64,000 bases of DNA from Anaerolineaceae bacterium (GCA_030653365.1 JAURZL010000005.1:1-64000), one strand, 5' to 3'. Shown: positions 9,358-17,866, numbered from the stretch's first letter. Numbers and translations are program-made. The notes: generated by a model not told the origin, from the letters alone.

Positions 9358-9490
9358 ATTCCGGTCCACGGTAATAAATGCGATAACCTCTTAAAAAATG
9401 AGACAAGGGGGTAACTGGAAAGAGGTAAAGCTCGTTCTCATAACCTCATCCCAACTACCCGTCTCACTAAATCCAACTTACCCTCTACCT

Positions 9491-11590
9491 TTACTTTACA
9501 ACCAAAGGAAGATAGATAAAGAATGGAGCCTCCAGAGTGATATCAATCTCTGTGATTGTGTTTCCACCTGAGATTTCGATAACATCAGGCGCACCATACC
9601 ATGCATGCGGTTCATCCAGATCGGGTGGTCCACCACCAGACTCATTTTCATCCAGCCATGCACCAACATAATAGGACCCATCAGGTAGATCATCGAAGCG
9701 ATAAACATCCCCACAGGATATGTGCACTGTGTCAACCGGGGCTGTTAATGGGTCTGTATGAAGATCAACATAGACCTCGTAGGGTGACCCACTCAAACTA
9801 CCTGCACAGCTGATTGTCCCGGTGATTGAACCAATAGGGATAGAAGAAGGTATCCTTAAAAGCAATGCGGTTGAACCATATTCCACTATCCAATCAAGAT
9901 CACCAGACAAGGGGGGAAGATTTTCCGTATCAAATTCCCCTGTGTGTGATGCATAGGTCATGATGGTGAAACTCTGGCCTGCTATAGGTGAAAAACCAGG
10001 TATCAAACTGACATCAAGCGATCCGCCCAAAGTCGCAGCCCCTGTCACTACTAGTTGATCATAGCCAGAGCCCGGGGTCGTCCCGTCCAATTCTATCTCC
10101 AATGTGCCTGAAGAATCCTGGGTGTAATCGCCATCCACTGTAATGATCCCAGGTGACGTACCTGGGCTGACGGTGCCAGCATTCACCAGATTGCTATCGA
10201 GCGTGCCCGAACCTATCAAGCTGTCGCCAGTCTCCAGGATGAGGGATTCACCCGGATCCAGAATGCCCCCACCAAGGTTAATGGTCGTATTTTCACCATT
10301 ATCCATACCTTGTTGAAAAACCAGGCTGCCAGCATTGACCTGGACAATTCCATCGTTGGTAAATGGTACATTCATTGTGGTGGTTGTACTGGCAGTATTC
10401 TTGTAGAAATTTCCATTATTAATGAATGATTCTGATGCCCCAGCACTCATGGTGGTGGTGGCATTGGCATTAAATGTGCCATTATTGTCAATTACTGCGC
10501 TATTGATAAGGGTTAAATTACGTTTATTCCAATTTGCCACGGCATTGTTGACCAGGTTGTGACCATCAAGGGTAAAATCATTCTGGGCATAAACAGAAGC
10601 TCCCATTGTAAAAACTGTCCCGGTATTAATTGTCGTCTTACCAGTGGCACCACTCAATTTTCCTGCATTCCAGTCAAATTTGTTGTTGACCGTCAAGTCA
10701 CCCAGGACTTTAAGTTCTCCCCCATATTCTAAAAACAACTTTTCCATCGTGTAGTTGTATGCCTGTGCTTCCAGGGTCAATTTTCCCCCATTATTGATAA
10801 TGGTCGTCTCTGCCATTCTTATTACGCTTGCACCATTCTTGAAATTGACGGTAACGGTTCCCTCTGAAGGATGCACAGAAAGATAACTAGTAGATACAGG
10901 TGGAGAATAACTCCCTTCAATATTTACTGTTCCGCTTTGAGCAAACAACTGGGCAACTTGGATAGCAGAGCCGCTATTAAAATTATAAGTTTCTCCTGCA
11001 AAATCACCACCAAGAAACAGGTACTTGCCTTGGAAGGTTCCGGTGTGGTTCCCACCACGGAGTAATACAACACCACCATCCGAAGTTCCACTTTCCTGGA
11101 ATATCAGATCACCACTATTATTAAATGTAGAATACATAAATAAGTTATCATCACCTAGTTTTGTGATGGTGCCATTGTTGTTAACCACACCACTGCCAGT
11201 GCCAGCATTGAAGTTAACGTATATTGGTGAATCAGCAGCATTTGCTATGAGTGATCCGTTTATAGTCCAGGTAGCAGCATTCACACCTGCGCTCTTCATA
11301 ATTGTCAACGTAGCATCCGAATCAATGGTGATGGAAGCCATATCATAAAATGACTCTAAATTAGTTGGAATAGTTGGACTATAAGTCGTAGCAGCTGGGA
11401 TGACCACGGCATCGGATACTCCCGGGACACCACAGTCAGTCCAGTTTGACGGGTTTGTCCAATCAATGGAAACAGATCCATTCCATGTGCAGGTAGCTGC
11501 CTGTACACTCTCCGTCAACCCTCCTGTCAGGCTAAGACAAATCACCAATACAACCATACCCTGGAAAATTTTCCTGAGTTTACCTTTCAT
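9491..11590 (-). CDS. Secreted beta-solenoid/autotransporter-like repeat protein with C-terminal YLPLV tag
   Basis: This is a 699-aa surface protein. A Sec signal peptide (KGKLRK, hydrophobic core, then SVQA) ends at about residue 31. The mature part opens with 'WTNPSNWTDCGVPGVSDAVVIPA', typical of autotransporter-associated repeats, then many short Asn/Gly/Thr-rich strands (for example NNGTFNANATTTMS) suggest a parallel beta-solenoid. 'GTLEIELDG...YDQLVVTGAATLGGSLDVSLIPGF' is a common outer-surface repeat. A carboxypeptidase-regulatory-like beta domain precedes the C-terminus FIYLPLVVK. The ATG at 11590 has GGAGG eight bases upstream; an upstream in-frame ATG lacks this and would precede the signal peptide by 44 residues. 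Ligand and anchoring are unknown. Confidence 0.8.
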   Translation of the reverse strand: MKGKLRKIFQGMVVLVICLSLTGGLTESVQAATCTWNGSVSIDWTNPSNWTDCGVPGVSDAVVIPAATTYSPTIPTNLESFYDMASITIDSDATLTIMKSAGVNAATWTINGSLIANAADSPIYVNFNAGTGSGVVNNNGTITKLGDDNLFMYSTFNNSGDLIFQESGTSDGGVVLLRGGNHTGTFQGKYLFLGGDFAGETYNFNSGSAIQVAQLFAQSGTVNIEGSYSPPVSTSYLSVHPSEGTVTVNFKNGASVIRMAETTIINNGGKLTLEAQAYNYTMEKLFLEYGGELKVLGDLTVNNKFDWNAGKLSGATGKTTINTGTVFTMGASVYAQNDFTLDGHNLVNNAVANWNKRNLTLINSAVIDNNGTFNANATTTMSAGASESFINNGNFYKNTASTTTTMNVPFTNDGIVQVNAGSLVFQQGMDNGENTTINLGGGILDPGESLILETGDSLIGSGTLDSNLVNAGTVSPGTSPGIITVDGDYTQDSSGTLEIELDGTTPGSGYDQLVVTGAATLGGSLDVSLIPGFSPIAGQSFTIMTYASHTGEFDTENLPPLSGDLDWIVEYGSTALLLRIPSSIPIGSITGTISCAGSLSGSPYEVYVDLHTDPLTAPVDTVHISCGDVYRFDDLPDGSYYVGAWLDENESGGGPPDLDEPHAWYGAPDVIEISGGNTITEIDITLEAPFFIYLPLVVK

Positions 11591-12090
11591 AACATCATCC
11601 TCCACTACTGAATTGATACCAAGGGGCACAGGGCTCCCCCTCTGCCCTTTGCCTGGTCCCTCCTGAATTATCTTTCCCTTTGTCTGCCTATTGCCTATAA
11701 AATAAAGCGCTTGACAGATCATCTTGTCAAGAGCTTAACATACATACCTTACAATTTTCTTACAATCATTTAGAAACCCCGCTGATTTTTCCATCTCATA
11801 AACCCAATTAAACATCCAGCCAAAACACCTGAGAAGGTCCATGACCAGCCCAAACCAAAATGCTCGCTAACTGCACCAGTTATGAGTTAAATAGTTTTCA
11901 GATAATTTTCGAATCATTCTAAGCATGGTTCAGACAATAAGAATTTACCATCTTAATAATCGTATTCAACTATACCGGGTTATGACGATGCTAAAAAAGT
12001 TGCATTAGTATATCTGTTCCAAACGTCCGGTCATTTGATTCGATCCCAGATATGATCACTTCCTCCTCATCCACATCCATGAACCTTGAA
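11591..12090. other. Intergenic region with regulatory signals only
   Basis: There is no convincing gene in these 500 bases. The part near 11590 is the leader and promoter of the secreted protein. An inverted repeat, cttgaca (11710-11716) and tgtcaag (11725-11731), contains a minus-strand TTGACA that could be its -35 element, and the TGTAAG direct repeat lies 17 bases further upstream. I see nothing recognisable in 11770-12090. Confidence 0.5.
11747..11765 (-). promoter_or_regulatory. Direct-repeat motif TTGTAAGAAAATTGTAAGG
   Basis: This is the same 19-base motif as at 9080-9098 with a single C/T difference, here on the minus strand. It is followed after 17 bases by TTGACA. The position just upstream of a -35 box suits an activator of the OmpR/PhoB type. 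Confidence 0.5.
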
Positions 12091-13026
12091 TTATCTTACA
12101 TCAGTTACTGTTGTAATGAACCTTTGCATATCAAAATAGCTTTTTATTTCGCGCCGGCTGAAGAAGAAAAGGCGATCTTCAATATGAATGGTAAAACTAC
12201 CATTCCCAGCCCCGGATGTATAGCCACAATCTTTGACTGCTTGCATGGATCCTTCATGTTTGGCTGCGAAAGGATAGGCAAAGCTATCAAATGCAAGATC
12301 AAAGCGTTCGATCAACCTTTGACGGGATGCACACACTTCATCATCAAGATTGCTCAAACCAGGCAGATAAGCATGGGTTCGGGAGTGATTTCCAAACTCC
12401 CATCCAGCATCTATCAGATCATCGATATTCTCATCGTTTACATATGGGTTTTTATTGATCACACCTTCAATCAGGTACATCGTGGCCGTGTATCCTAATT
12501 CTTCCAGGATTGGATATGCATTGTCGTAGACATCACGAAAACCATCATCAAAGGTGATAATAACCGGTTTGTTTGGCAGTAGTTTACCCTCATGGATGGC
12601 TTCTACCATATCAGCAACTTTGATTGTTTGAAAACCTTGTTCTTTCAACCACTTCATCTGGCGGGAGAACTGGTCCACCGTGACAGCATATTGTGACCCG
12701 CTGCCATTATAAGGAACAACATGGTGGTACATCAAAATCGGAAAGAGAACCGGTCCCGGACCAAATTGTGATTTGTCTGGATCCGGCGTGATCGAAGGGG
12801 TGCTTGTTGGGGTTGCAGTATTAGGAAGAAATGGCGTCGTTGTGATCGTACTGGTGGCAGTAATGGTTGGGGTTGTTGTTATCGTTGCTGTTAGGGAAGG
12901 TGTCTGAAGACCACCCAATTCGACATCCATTAAAGCATCAATACTATTGTTAGCAGATATTCCTATCTGAGTGCAACCAGAGGTTAAAAACAAAGACACC
13001 AGGATGACCCCTAACCATATTTTCAT
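12091..13026 (-). CDS. Polysaccharide deacetylase lipoprotein (NodB/CE4)
   Basis: This is a 311-aa predicted lipoprotein that should remove N- or O-acetyl groups from an envelope polysaccharide. The lipobox LTSGC places the lipidated cysteine at residue 18. A Thr/Pro-rich linker (about 43-82) leads to the NodB domain. Catalytic motif 1 is TFDDG (158-162), the metal-binding NHSRTH gives H214 and H218, and DSFAYPF (248-253) is motif 3. Start at ATG 13026 overlaps the stop of the upstream SGNH gene as ATGA; longer starts would lie in front of the signal peptide. It is the last gene of the six-gene operon and sits beside O-acylation genes, so acylation and deacetylation of the same polymer are likely linked. 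Confidence 0.88.
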   Translation of the reverse strand: MKIWLGVILVSLFLTSGCTQIGISANNSIDALMDVELGGLQTPSLTATITTTPTITATSTITTTPFLPNTATPTSTPSITPDPDKSQFGPGPVLFPILMYHHVVPYNGSGSQYAVTVDQFSRQMKWLKEQGFQTIKVADMVEAIHEGKLLPNKPVIITFDDGFRDVYDNAYPILEELGYTATMYLIEGVINKNPYVNDENIDDLIDAGWEFGNHSRTHAYLPGLSNLDDEVCASRQRLIERFDLAFDSFAYPFAAKHEGSMQAVKDCGYTSGAGNGSFTIHIEDRLFFFSRREIKSYFDMQRFITTVTDVR

Positions 13027-14069
13027 GGTGTCTGCAAATCCCGCCAGACAGCGTCCAGTACCTGTAATGCGGTCAGATTTCGCTGTACCCAACCACGTTT
13101 AAGTTGGAACGAACTACTGAAATCATTGAGACCATGCGTCAGGTGAAAACCATCTTTTTGAAGTCCACGCGAGGTGATCGGTTGGACAGCCAACCAGAAG
13201 TTCCAAAGTGGAATATCATACTCAACTGCCAGATTCGCAATTGCACGATTGATCTTATGCTTTCCTTCCATATTGTCTGCTTTGGTAGCCAGCACAGGAA
13301 CAGCCCCATGAGCAATTACAGTATCGACAATTTTCCGGAGATAATTTTCGTACTTGCTTGAATCACCATTCCACCATTCTTCCATGCTGATCAGGACAAT
13401 ACTCGGCTGGTACAATCGCAATTCACAATCCAATGGTGATTCGTTTTTTTCACAGAATTCTCTGTTACTCAACATCGGATTGAAAACCGAGGCGACATTG
13501 AAGCCACCTTTTACGGACATACTCTCCCGTGACCAGGAACCGGAAAAATGATCAATCGCGGGTTGTAAATAGGTATAATTTTCACCCAGGATATAAAGGT
13601 CTGGAGAATCATAGATCGCCAGAAAATAGGTGGTGATATTCTGGCAGTCACCCAGCTTGGAAAAATGAGTGGGATCGTTGCCCATCATCAAGCCTTGCTG
13701 ATAAATCTCACGGGCTCGCTGGCTGATCTCTGTCGGGACAATGGGCAAAGTCTGCCAATCATCCGGTCCCAATGTGGGACGTGATGTTGGAACAGGGGTA
13801 GGTGCGACCTGGGTAATTTCTGAATTTTGTGTGATTTCCTTTAATTCGTTGGGGGTTGCAGTTAGCACAGGTGAATCAGTTACAACAGGTTCTGGGCTGG
13901 CAGCCGGTTGGATTTGGGTTTGTGTTTGGGTGCTAACCGAAGGGGTATTGGCAACATTAGCCGAGGTTGCAGATGCGCATGCGCTCAAAACCAGCGCTGC
14001 AACACAAACCAGCAAGATGGACTTCCAATGTGTCTGAATAGAAATTATCGGTACCATTAATGTTTTCAT
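13023..14069 (-). CDS. SGNH/GDSL-fold lipoprotein with GDC in place of GDS
   Basis: This is a 348-aa predicted lipoprotein (lipobox LVLSAC, Cys31) with a Thr/Pro/Gln-rich linker to about residue 105. The SGNH-type domain follows: block I reads LGDCQN (139-144), and block V reads DGFHLT with Asp306 and His309. The usual nucleophilic serine of GDS is therefore cysteine here. The family includes periplasmic acyltransferases and esterases that move acyl groups onto polysaccharide. It lies 41 bases after the other SGNH gene and overlaps the deacetylase. It could be a transferase, a cysteine-nucleophile variant, or a binding protein that has lost activity. Confidence 0.7.
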   Translation of the reverse strand: MKTLMVPIISIQTHWKSILLVCVAALVLSACASATSANVANTPSVSTQTQTQIQPAASPEPVVTDSPVLTATPNELKEITQNSEITQVAPTPVPTSRPTLGPDDWQTLPIVPTEISQRAREIYQQGLMMGNDPTHFSKLGDCQNITTYFLAIYDSPDLYILGENYTYLQPAIDHFSGSWSRESMSVKGGFNVASVFNPMLSNREFCEKNESPLDCELRLYQPSIVLISMEEWWNGDSSKYENYLRKIVDTVIAHGAVPVLATKADNMEGKHKINRAIANLAVEYDIPLWNFWLAVQPITSRGLQKDGFHLTHGLNDFSSSFQLKRGWVQRNLTALQVLDAVWRDLQTP

Positions 14070-14110
14070 TTTTAATTTTTTTTTATTTGAATATTATAAC
14101 AGCAGGAAGA

Positions 14111-15211
14111 TTATGGACAAAACGAGGCTTCCATCTCATCAGCCAGTCCTTCTGCTAGAATTCTTTCCCCCACCGGTGTGAGGTGGATGGCGGAGTTGGT
14201 GAATTCTAGTGGAGCGATCCAATCCCAGGCATCAATTAAAGGGATGTCCAGGTGTTCCGATCGCTGGATCAATTCCTGGCGATATTGATCATATGCCCAA
14301 CGCGGGTAGAAGTAGTTGTAGCGGATCTCACTGTTTTCACCTGCGCTGATCATGATGGGTTCATTCACCAGCCAGAGGGGAACGTCCCCAGTCAGATCAA
14401 GTGCTGCGGGAAATGCTTGCCAGAGTAATTCTTCATTAGGCATCTTTGGAGGGGTGAACTGGTAGTAATTCTCGTCTGCTTCCAGATCCCAGGCTGCCGG
14501 TTCATAAGGACCATAATACTGGTCAATGCCGGTAGCCGCCCAGAGAAAACCGTATAGTTGTAGTCGGATCCAATCGGCATAAGTACGCCGCTGTCCCCAT
14601 AAGCTGCGCGACCAAATATCCTCTTCCAACATTGTTACTTCCAAAGGCAATTGATACTGCTCCACCAATGGTTGAATTCGTTGCGGATTGTTGAGTGCTA
14701 ATGGGGATGCAAGCTGTTTGTCCAGAGGAAATGCCTCAAGCGTGGTCAACCAGATGATCAGATCAGGTTTATACTGGGCTGCCCGCTGCATGATCATCAA
14801 GTCCTTGGTCAGGGAGATCGTTGGGTAACCCAGGTTATAAAATTGCAGAGGTTGATCTCCACAGGCTAAATCCATCTCATTCAATATACCACTGAGAGTC
14901 TCCTCAGGTTTTAGCAAAGTTCCCCAGACAGATGAATCCCCCACCAGAAAGATGCGAATCTCATCCTGATTTCCAGGACGGGCTGCGACTCTGTGAGCTG
15001 AGAACATTGCATCCAAATCGTACAGGCTAAAATTGTATGCCTGTTGGGGGGCCTCACCAAATGGAAATCTCTCGCGTCCAGGTACCACGGTGTTATAAAG
15101 GGATATTTGTTCTTTCTCTGTGTCCCGTGGAAGGTACATCAAAACCAGATTGAAGATCACAAAAAGAAAGAGAGCTTTGATGATTACATTGCGAATAAAC
15201 CGGAAATCCAT
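14111..15211 (-). CDS. Membrane-anchored SGNH acyltransferase-like protein (AlgX/DltD-like role)
   Basis: This is a 366-aa protein with an N-terminal anchor (about 9-27, then YLPRD) and an extracytoplasmic SGNH domain. Block I is FLVGDSSVWG with the canonical Ser nucleophile. The C-terminal block reads NSAIHLTPVGERIL, giving the catalytic His; the usual Asp three residues earlier is not evident, since Ser is there. The ATG at 15211 is preferred because AAGGAAGG lies six bases upstream and the MBOAT stop is 14 bases away. Proteins of this kind paired with MBOAT enzymes take an acyl group and place it on a secreted polymer. It is the best candidate for the final transferase of the operon. Confidence 0.75.
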   Translation of the reverse strand: MDFRFIRNVIIKALFLFVIFNLVLMYLPRDTEKEQISLYNTVVPGRERFPFGEAPQQAYNFSLYDLDAMFSAHRVAARPGNQDEIRIFLVGDSSVWGTLLKPEETLSGILNEMDLACGDQPLQFYNLGYPTISLTKDLMIMQRAAQYKPDLIIWLTTLEAFPLDKQLASPLALNNPQRIQPLVEQYQLPLEVTMLEEDIWSRSLWGQRRTYADWIRLQLYGFLWAATGIDQYYGPYEPAAWDLEADENYYQFTPPKMPNEELLWQAFPAALDLTGDVPLWLVNEPIMISAGENSEIRYNYFYPRWAYDQYRQELIQRSEHLDIPLIDAWDWIAPLEFTNSAIHLTPVGERILAEGLADEMEASFCP

Positions 15212-15225
15212 CGCCATCCTTCCTT

Positions 15226-16668
15226 TTAAGAACCAAAACCCAACAGACGGGTAAACACAGATATTGACAGTGACACTTTTGGAAGGGCGAACCAAACCCA
15301 ACCCAAAGCAACAAAGTGGAACGTCAGAATGACATTAAGTACCTGCATACCCTTTTGGAAACTAGGTTCGTGTTCAAACTGAGCCATACGAGGTTTAACC
15401 CAGTCGGAATAGCGATTCTGGAGAAATAATCCCAACCCATGCCAGACACCCCAGAGCACAAAATTCCAGGTTATGCCATGCCATAATCCGATCAGAACCA
15501 TGGTGCTGATCTGCGTGATCAATATGACCAGGGCTGGGGATAAGGTTCGATAACGGGTGCGCAGTGATCGTGTGAAAGGGTTGAAAAAGTATGCCCGAAA
15601 CCATTGAGTCAGGGTCATATGCCAGTTATTCCAAAACTGGGTTAGATTGGGTTTAAGGTAGGGTCGGTTGAAGTTCTCCGGTAATTGAATGCCCAGTAAT
15701 TGCCCCAGCCCAATGGCAATATCGGTATAACCGGAAAAATCGAAGAAAATCTGGAAGGCGTAGGCATACACCATCACCCATCCCCACCCGTTTGCCTGAA
15801 TTTGTCCGGCGTTTTGGCTGTTGAGAGCGATCAAAGCGATTGTATCTGCCACTGCAAATTTCTTGAATATTCCCACGACCAGACGAGATAAGGCATTTCC
15901 AAATACCTCTATGTACAGGATCAATGGTTTTTGCAAATCCTTATCAAAACGTGGCAATTTGTCGATCGGGCCAGCACCGATTGCTGGAAAAAAGATCACA
16001 TAATTAACATAATCCCGTAGGGTTACTGCAGGAAGTCGACCAGCTTGACGATCACGTAAAGTATGAATTAAGCGGAAGGCGACGTACGAAAACCCCAACC
16101 AGCGGATATCAAAAGCTGATGCACCGGCACTGGATTGCCCAACCCAGGTACGTAACATACTACTGACCAAAAGTGTCAATGCAGGTAATTTCAGGATAAT
16201 GAATAGAACCAGTAGTGATAGAATGCCAACACCTAACCAGCGAGTTGATGGTCTGCCAATCCAACCAAGAACGATTGCAACAATGGTTAGAATGATTAAT
16301 CCGACGCCTACCTGCAAGGTTTGGGGAGGTCGATTGGCGGTTATGATTCCTTCAATACTCAGATAGCGGGTTAGAGCGATTAATAGAACCATAATCAGTA
16401 TTACAAAACCGGTCAGCCAATTCTCACGCTTGCGTTTTTGGTCTGACTCGGCGGTTAATAACCAGGAGTAGAAGGTGATTGCCAATGTCCCAACCGGCAA
16501 CCAGAAATCCAAAAAGCGGATTGGCATGGATGGTTGTAGCCAGAATATTGCCACTGTGGATAATATTAACAATATCCAACCACGTCCCCTGGCACCCCAT
16601 TGAGTAGAGACGATGAAGCGATAAAGAACCGCTACCAGAACCAGTAACAGGATCTCAAAAATTGTCAC
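15226..16668 (-). CDS. MBOAT family O-acyltransferase (AlgI/DltB-like)
   Basis: This is a 480-aa polytopic protein with about eleven membrane segments. The diagnostic MBOAT stretch is WNNWHMTLTQWFRAYFFNPF, followed by GLWHGITWNFVLWGVWHG, which holds the invariant histidine. NRPYLKPNLTQFW precedes it as in AlgI proteins. It should carry an acyl group from a cytoplasmic donor through the membrane. The C-terminus (TRLLGFGS) has no Phe-x-Tyr-x-x-Phe-like shuttle sequence, which in fused systems sits there. That motif is instead found on the adjacent microprotein. The start is GTG, directly abutting the microprotein stop codon. Confidence 0.92.
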   Translation of the reverse strand: MTIFEILLLVLVAVLYRFIVSTQWGARGRGWILLILSTVAIFWLQPSMPIRFLDFWLPVGTLAITFYSWLLTAESDQKRKRENWLTGFVILIMVLLIALTRYLSIEGIITANRPPQTLQVGVGLIILTIVAIVLGWIGRPSTRWLGVGILSLLVLFIILKLPALTLLVSSMLRTWVGQSSAGASAFDIRWLGFSYVAFRLIHTLRDRQAGRLPAVTLRDYVNYVIFFPAIGAGPIDKLPRFDKDLQKPLILYIEVFGNALSRLVVGIFKKFAVADTIALIALNSQNAGQIQANGWGWVMVYAYAFQIFFDFSGYTDIAIGLGQLLGIQLPENFNRPYLKPNLTQFWNNWHMTLTQWFRAYFFNPFTRSLRTRYRTLSPALVILITQISTMVLIGLWHGITWNFVLWGVWHGLGLFLQNRYSDWVKPRMAQFEHEPSFQKGMQVLNVILTFHFVALGWVWFALPKVSLSISVFTRLLGFGS

Positions 16669-16806
16669 TTAGAATCCCTGATAAATCCAAAGCGGTGCAC
16701 TATCTGCGGTGAGAATGATCACCAGGACAATGATCAGGAAAAGCGCTATTGCCCAACGGTTTTCACGGGAAACCAATCCTCGCAGGGGATTTAGCGGTAA
16801 CCGCAT
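16669..16806 (-). CDS. 45-aa single-pass microprotein, candidate DltX-like acyl shuttle
   Basis: This short gene starts at ATG 16806, inside the end of the lipoprotein gene, and its TAA abuts the GTG of the MBOAT gene. The protein begins with a basic cytoplasmic segment (MRLPLNPLRGLVSRENRW). A TM helix of about 15-16 residues (AIALFLIIVLVIILT) follows, then an outer tail ADSAPLWIYQGF. The positive-inside rule puts the tail outside. The last six residues, WIYQGF, match the pattern aromatic-x-Tyr-x-x-Phe of the C-terminal hexapeptide whose tyrosine carries the acyl group in DltX and MBOAT-fused systems. Position directly before the MBOAT gene fits. The function is inferred, but the gene is well supported by its overlaps and topology. 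Confidence 0.75.
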   Translation of the reverse strand: MRLPLNPLRGLVSRENRWAIALFLIIVLVIILTADSAPLWIYQGF

Positions 16807-17180
16807 ACCAGCCATTCCCCACTTTGCTGAACCAGCTCAAATTCACGTGTATCGAGACCAATTTCCATGTTTTCGCCGTCATAACTGGTTAAGAAGTGAC
16901 CGGAACAGGAGACCAAGGCTGTATCACCATCACTGCCACTCTGGGTGCATTGCATGTCCACCAGGGATACTTCCACCCCCTGAAAAGAATCAAGCTCCAA
17001 CATTGCATTTTCTTCCCATTCTGAACAGGAAAGTGTGATGATTTTATTTACATCTGCTTCTACAATCGCATTCAGATAACTCTCAACAGTCTGTTCAGGT
17101 TGTGAACCCCCCGTTGTACAGGCAGACAGGATGATCAGAAAAAGTAAGGCAGGTAATAACAAGATGGAGATTCTTCGCAT
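16791..17180 (-). CDS. Small lipoprotein of unknown function
   Basis: This 129-aa protein is the first gene of the acylation operon. A short signal peptide ends in the lipobox LIILSAC. The mature part (PEQTVESYLNAIVEADVNKI...) resembles short NTF2-like or DUF4878-type surface domains: one helix followed by beta strands, with cysteines in LSCSEWEEN, MQCTQSG and VSCSGH and a final VCGYR. The ATG at 17180 has GGAGG five bases upstream; longer starts would add 41 residues ahead of the signal peptide. It overlaps the microprotein start by 16 bases, so the two are probably coupled. It may bind or present the target polymer; no catalytic residues are evident. Confidence 0.75.
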   Translation of the reverse strand: MRRISILLLPALLFLIILSACTTGGSQPEQTVESYLNAIVEADVNKIITLSCSEWEENAMLELDSFQGVEVSLVDMQCTQSGSDGDTALVSCSGHFLTSYDGENMEIGLDTREFELVQQSGEWLVCGYR

Positions 17181-17223
17181 TAAATCCTCCAGGATGATTT
17201 GGTGTGTTTTATTCTTAGGCTGG

Positions 17224-17252
17224 ATTATATCCTTTTGAAATGGCTGTGACAA
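17224..17252 (-). promoter_or_regulatory. Candidate promoter of the six-gene acylation operon
   Basis: On the minus strand, TTGTCA (17252-17247) and TATAAT (17229-17224) are separated by exactly 17 bases. They lie about 44 bases upstream of the lipoprotein ATG. No other promoter-like gap is seen within the operon, whose genes overlap or lie no more than 41 bases apart. Confidence 0.6.
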
Positions 17253-17303
17253 GTAGGAGGGTGATTCTTCACCGCAGATTGATCCGCGTCTGAAATAATC
17301 CAA

Positions 17304-17384
17304 ACCAGCTAGAGCAGGTTAATCACACCCTAACCTGTTTTAGCTGGTTTTGTTTTTCTATCAGCTTGTGGTTTCAACCACAGG
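17304..17384. repeat. Interspersed palindromic repeat, copy A
   Basis: The arms aaaccagctagagcaggtta (from 17304) and taacctgttttagctggttt pair with two mismatches to form a long hairpin. A second small palindrome, tgtggtt/aaccaca, follows with a TC centre. The part from 17332 to 17384 is repeated with few changes at 18328-18380, on the other side of the toxin-antitoxin pair. Confidence 0.75.
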
Positions 17385-17467
17385 CGAACTTTACAAGCCA
17401 ATAAATTCAATCTGAATCAACCAATGTCATTATACTAATTCGAAAACAGGTGTTCCAAATAATTTAT

Positions 17468-17866
17468 TCAAAACCTTTCCAAAAATTGTGTTGGTGTAAG
17501 GATTTTTGGTTTTTGTAATACCACATCAATAAAATCCTTATCACCTGTAATAAATATGTCTACATCAGCGATGATTGCTGAGTACAGCACTTTATCATCA
17601 TTATCATCACGGATAATAAATAAATTATGATCAGGTTTGTCCTCAGGCATATGCACCTGTTCAAAAGGGATTCTAGAAAGGAAAGTATTTAGAAATTCAG
17701 ACTTTCCGGGAAATTTCTTCTCCACTACTTCATAAAGCTCATCAATGATATATGAACTTAATACCAATGTATGTTGAAAACAAACTTTTATGAAAAGGTC
17801 CTCAAATTTCTTTCCTTTAAAAACAAATAGAGAAATCAAAACATTGGTATCAAGCATAATTCGCAT
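17468..17866 (-). CDS. PIN-domain toxin (VapC-like ribonuclease)
   Basis: This is a 132-aa protein of the PIN-domain 'putative toxin, COG1569-type' group. The acidic metal site can be read directly: Asp6 in MLDTNVL, Glu43 in IIDELYEVV, Asp90/Asp91 in RDDNDDKVLYSAI, and Asp109/Asp111 in TGDKDF. Such enzymes cleave RNA when not held by an antitoxin. Its ATG overlaps the antitoxin stop codon (TAAATG), so the two are coupled. All catalytic positions are intact. Confidence 0.9.
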   Translation of the reverse strand: MRIMLDTNVLISLFVFKGKKFEDLFIKVCFQHTLVLSSYIIDELYEVVEKKFPGKSEFLNTFLSRIPFEQVHMPEDKPDHNLFIIRDDNDDKVLYSAIIADVDIFITGDKDFIDVVLQKPKILTPTQFLERF

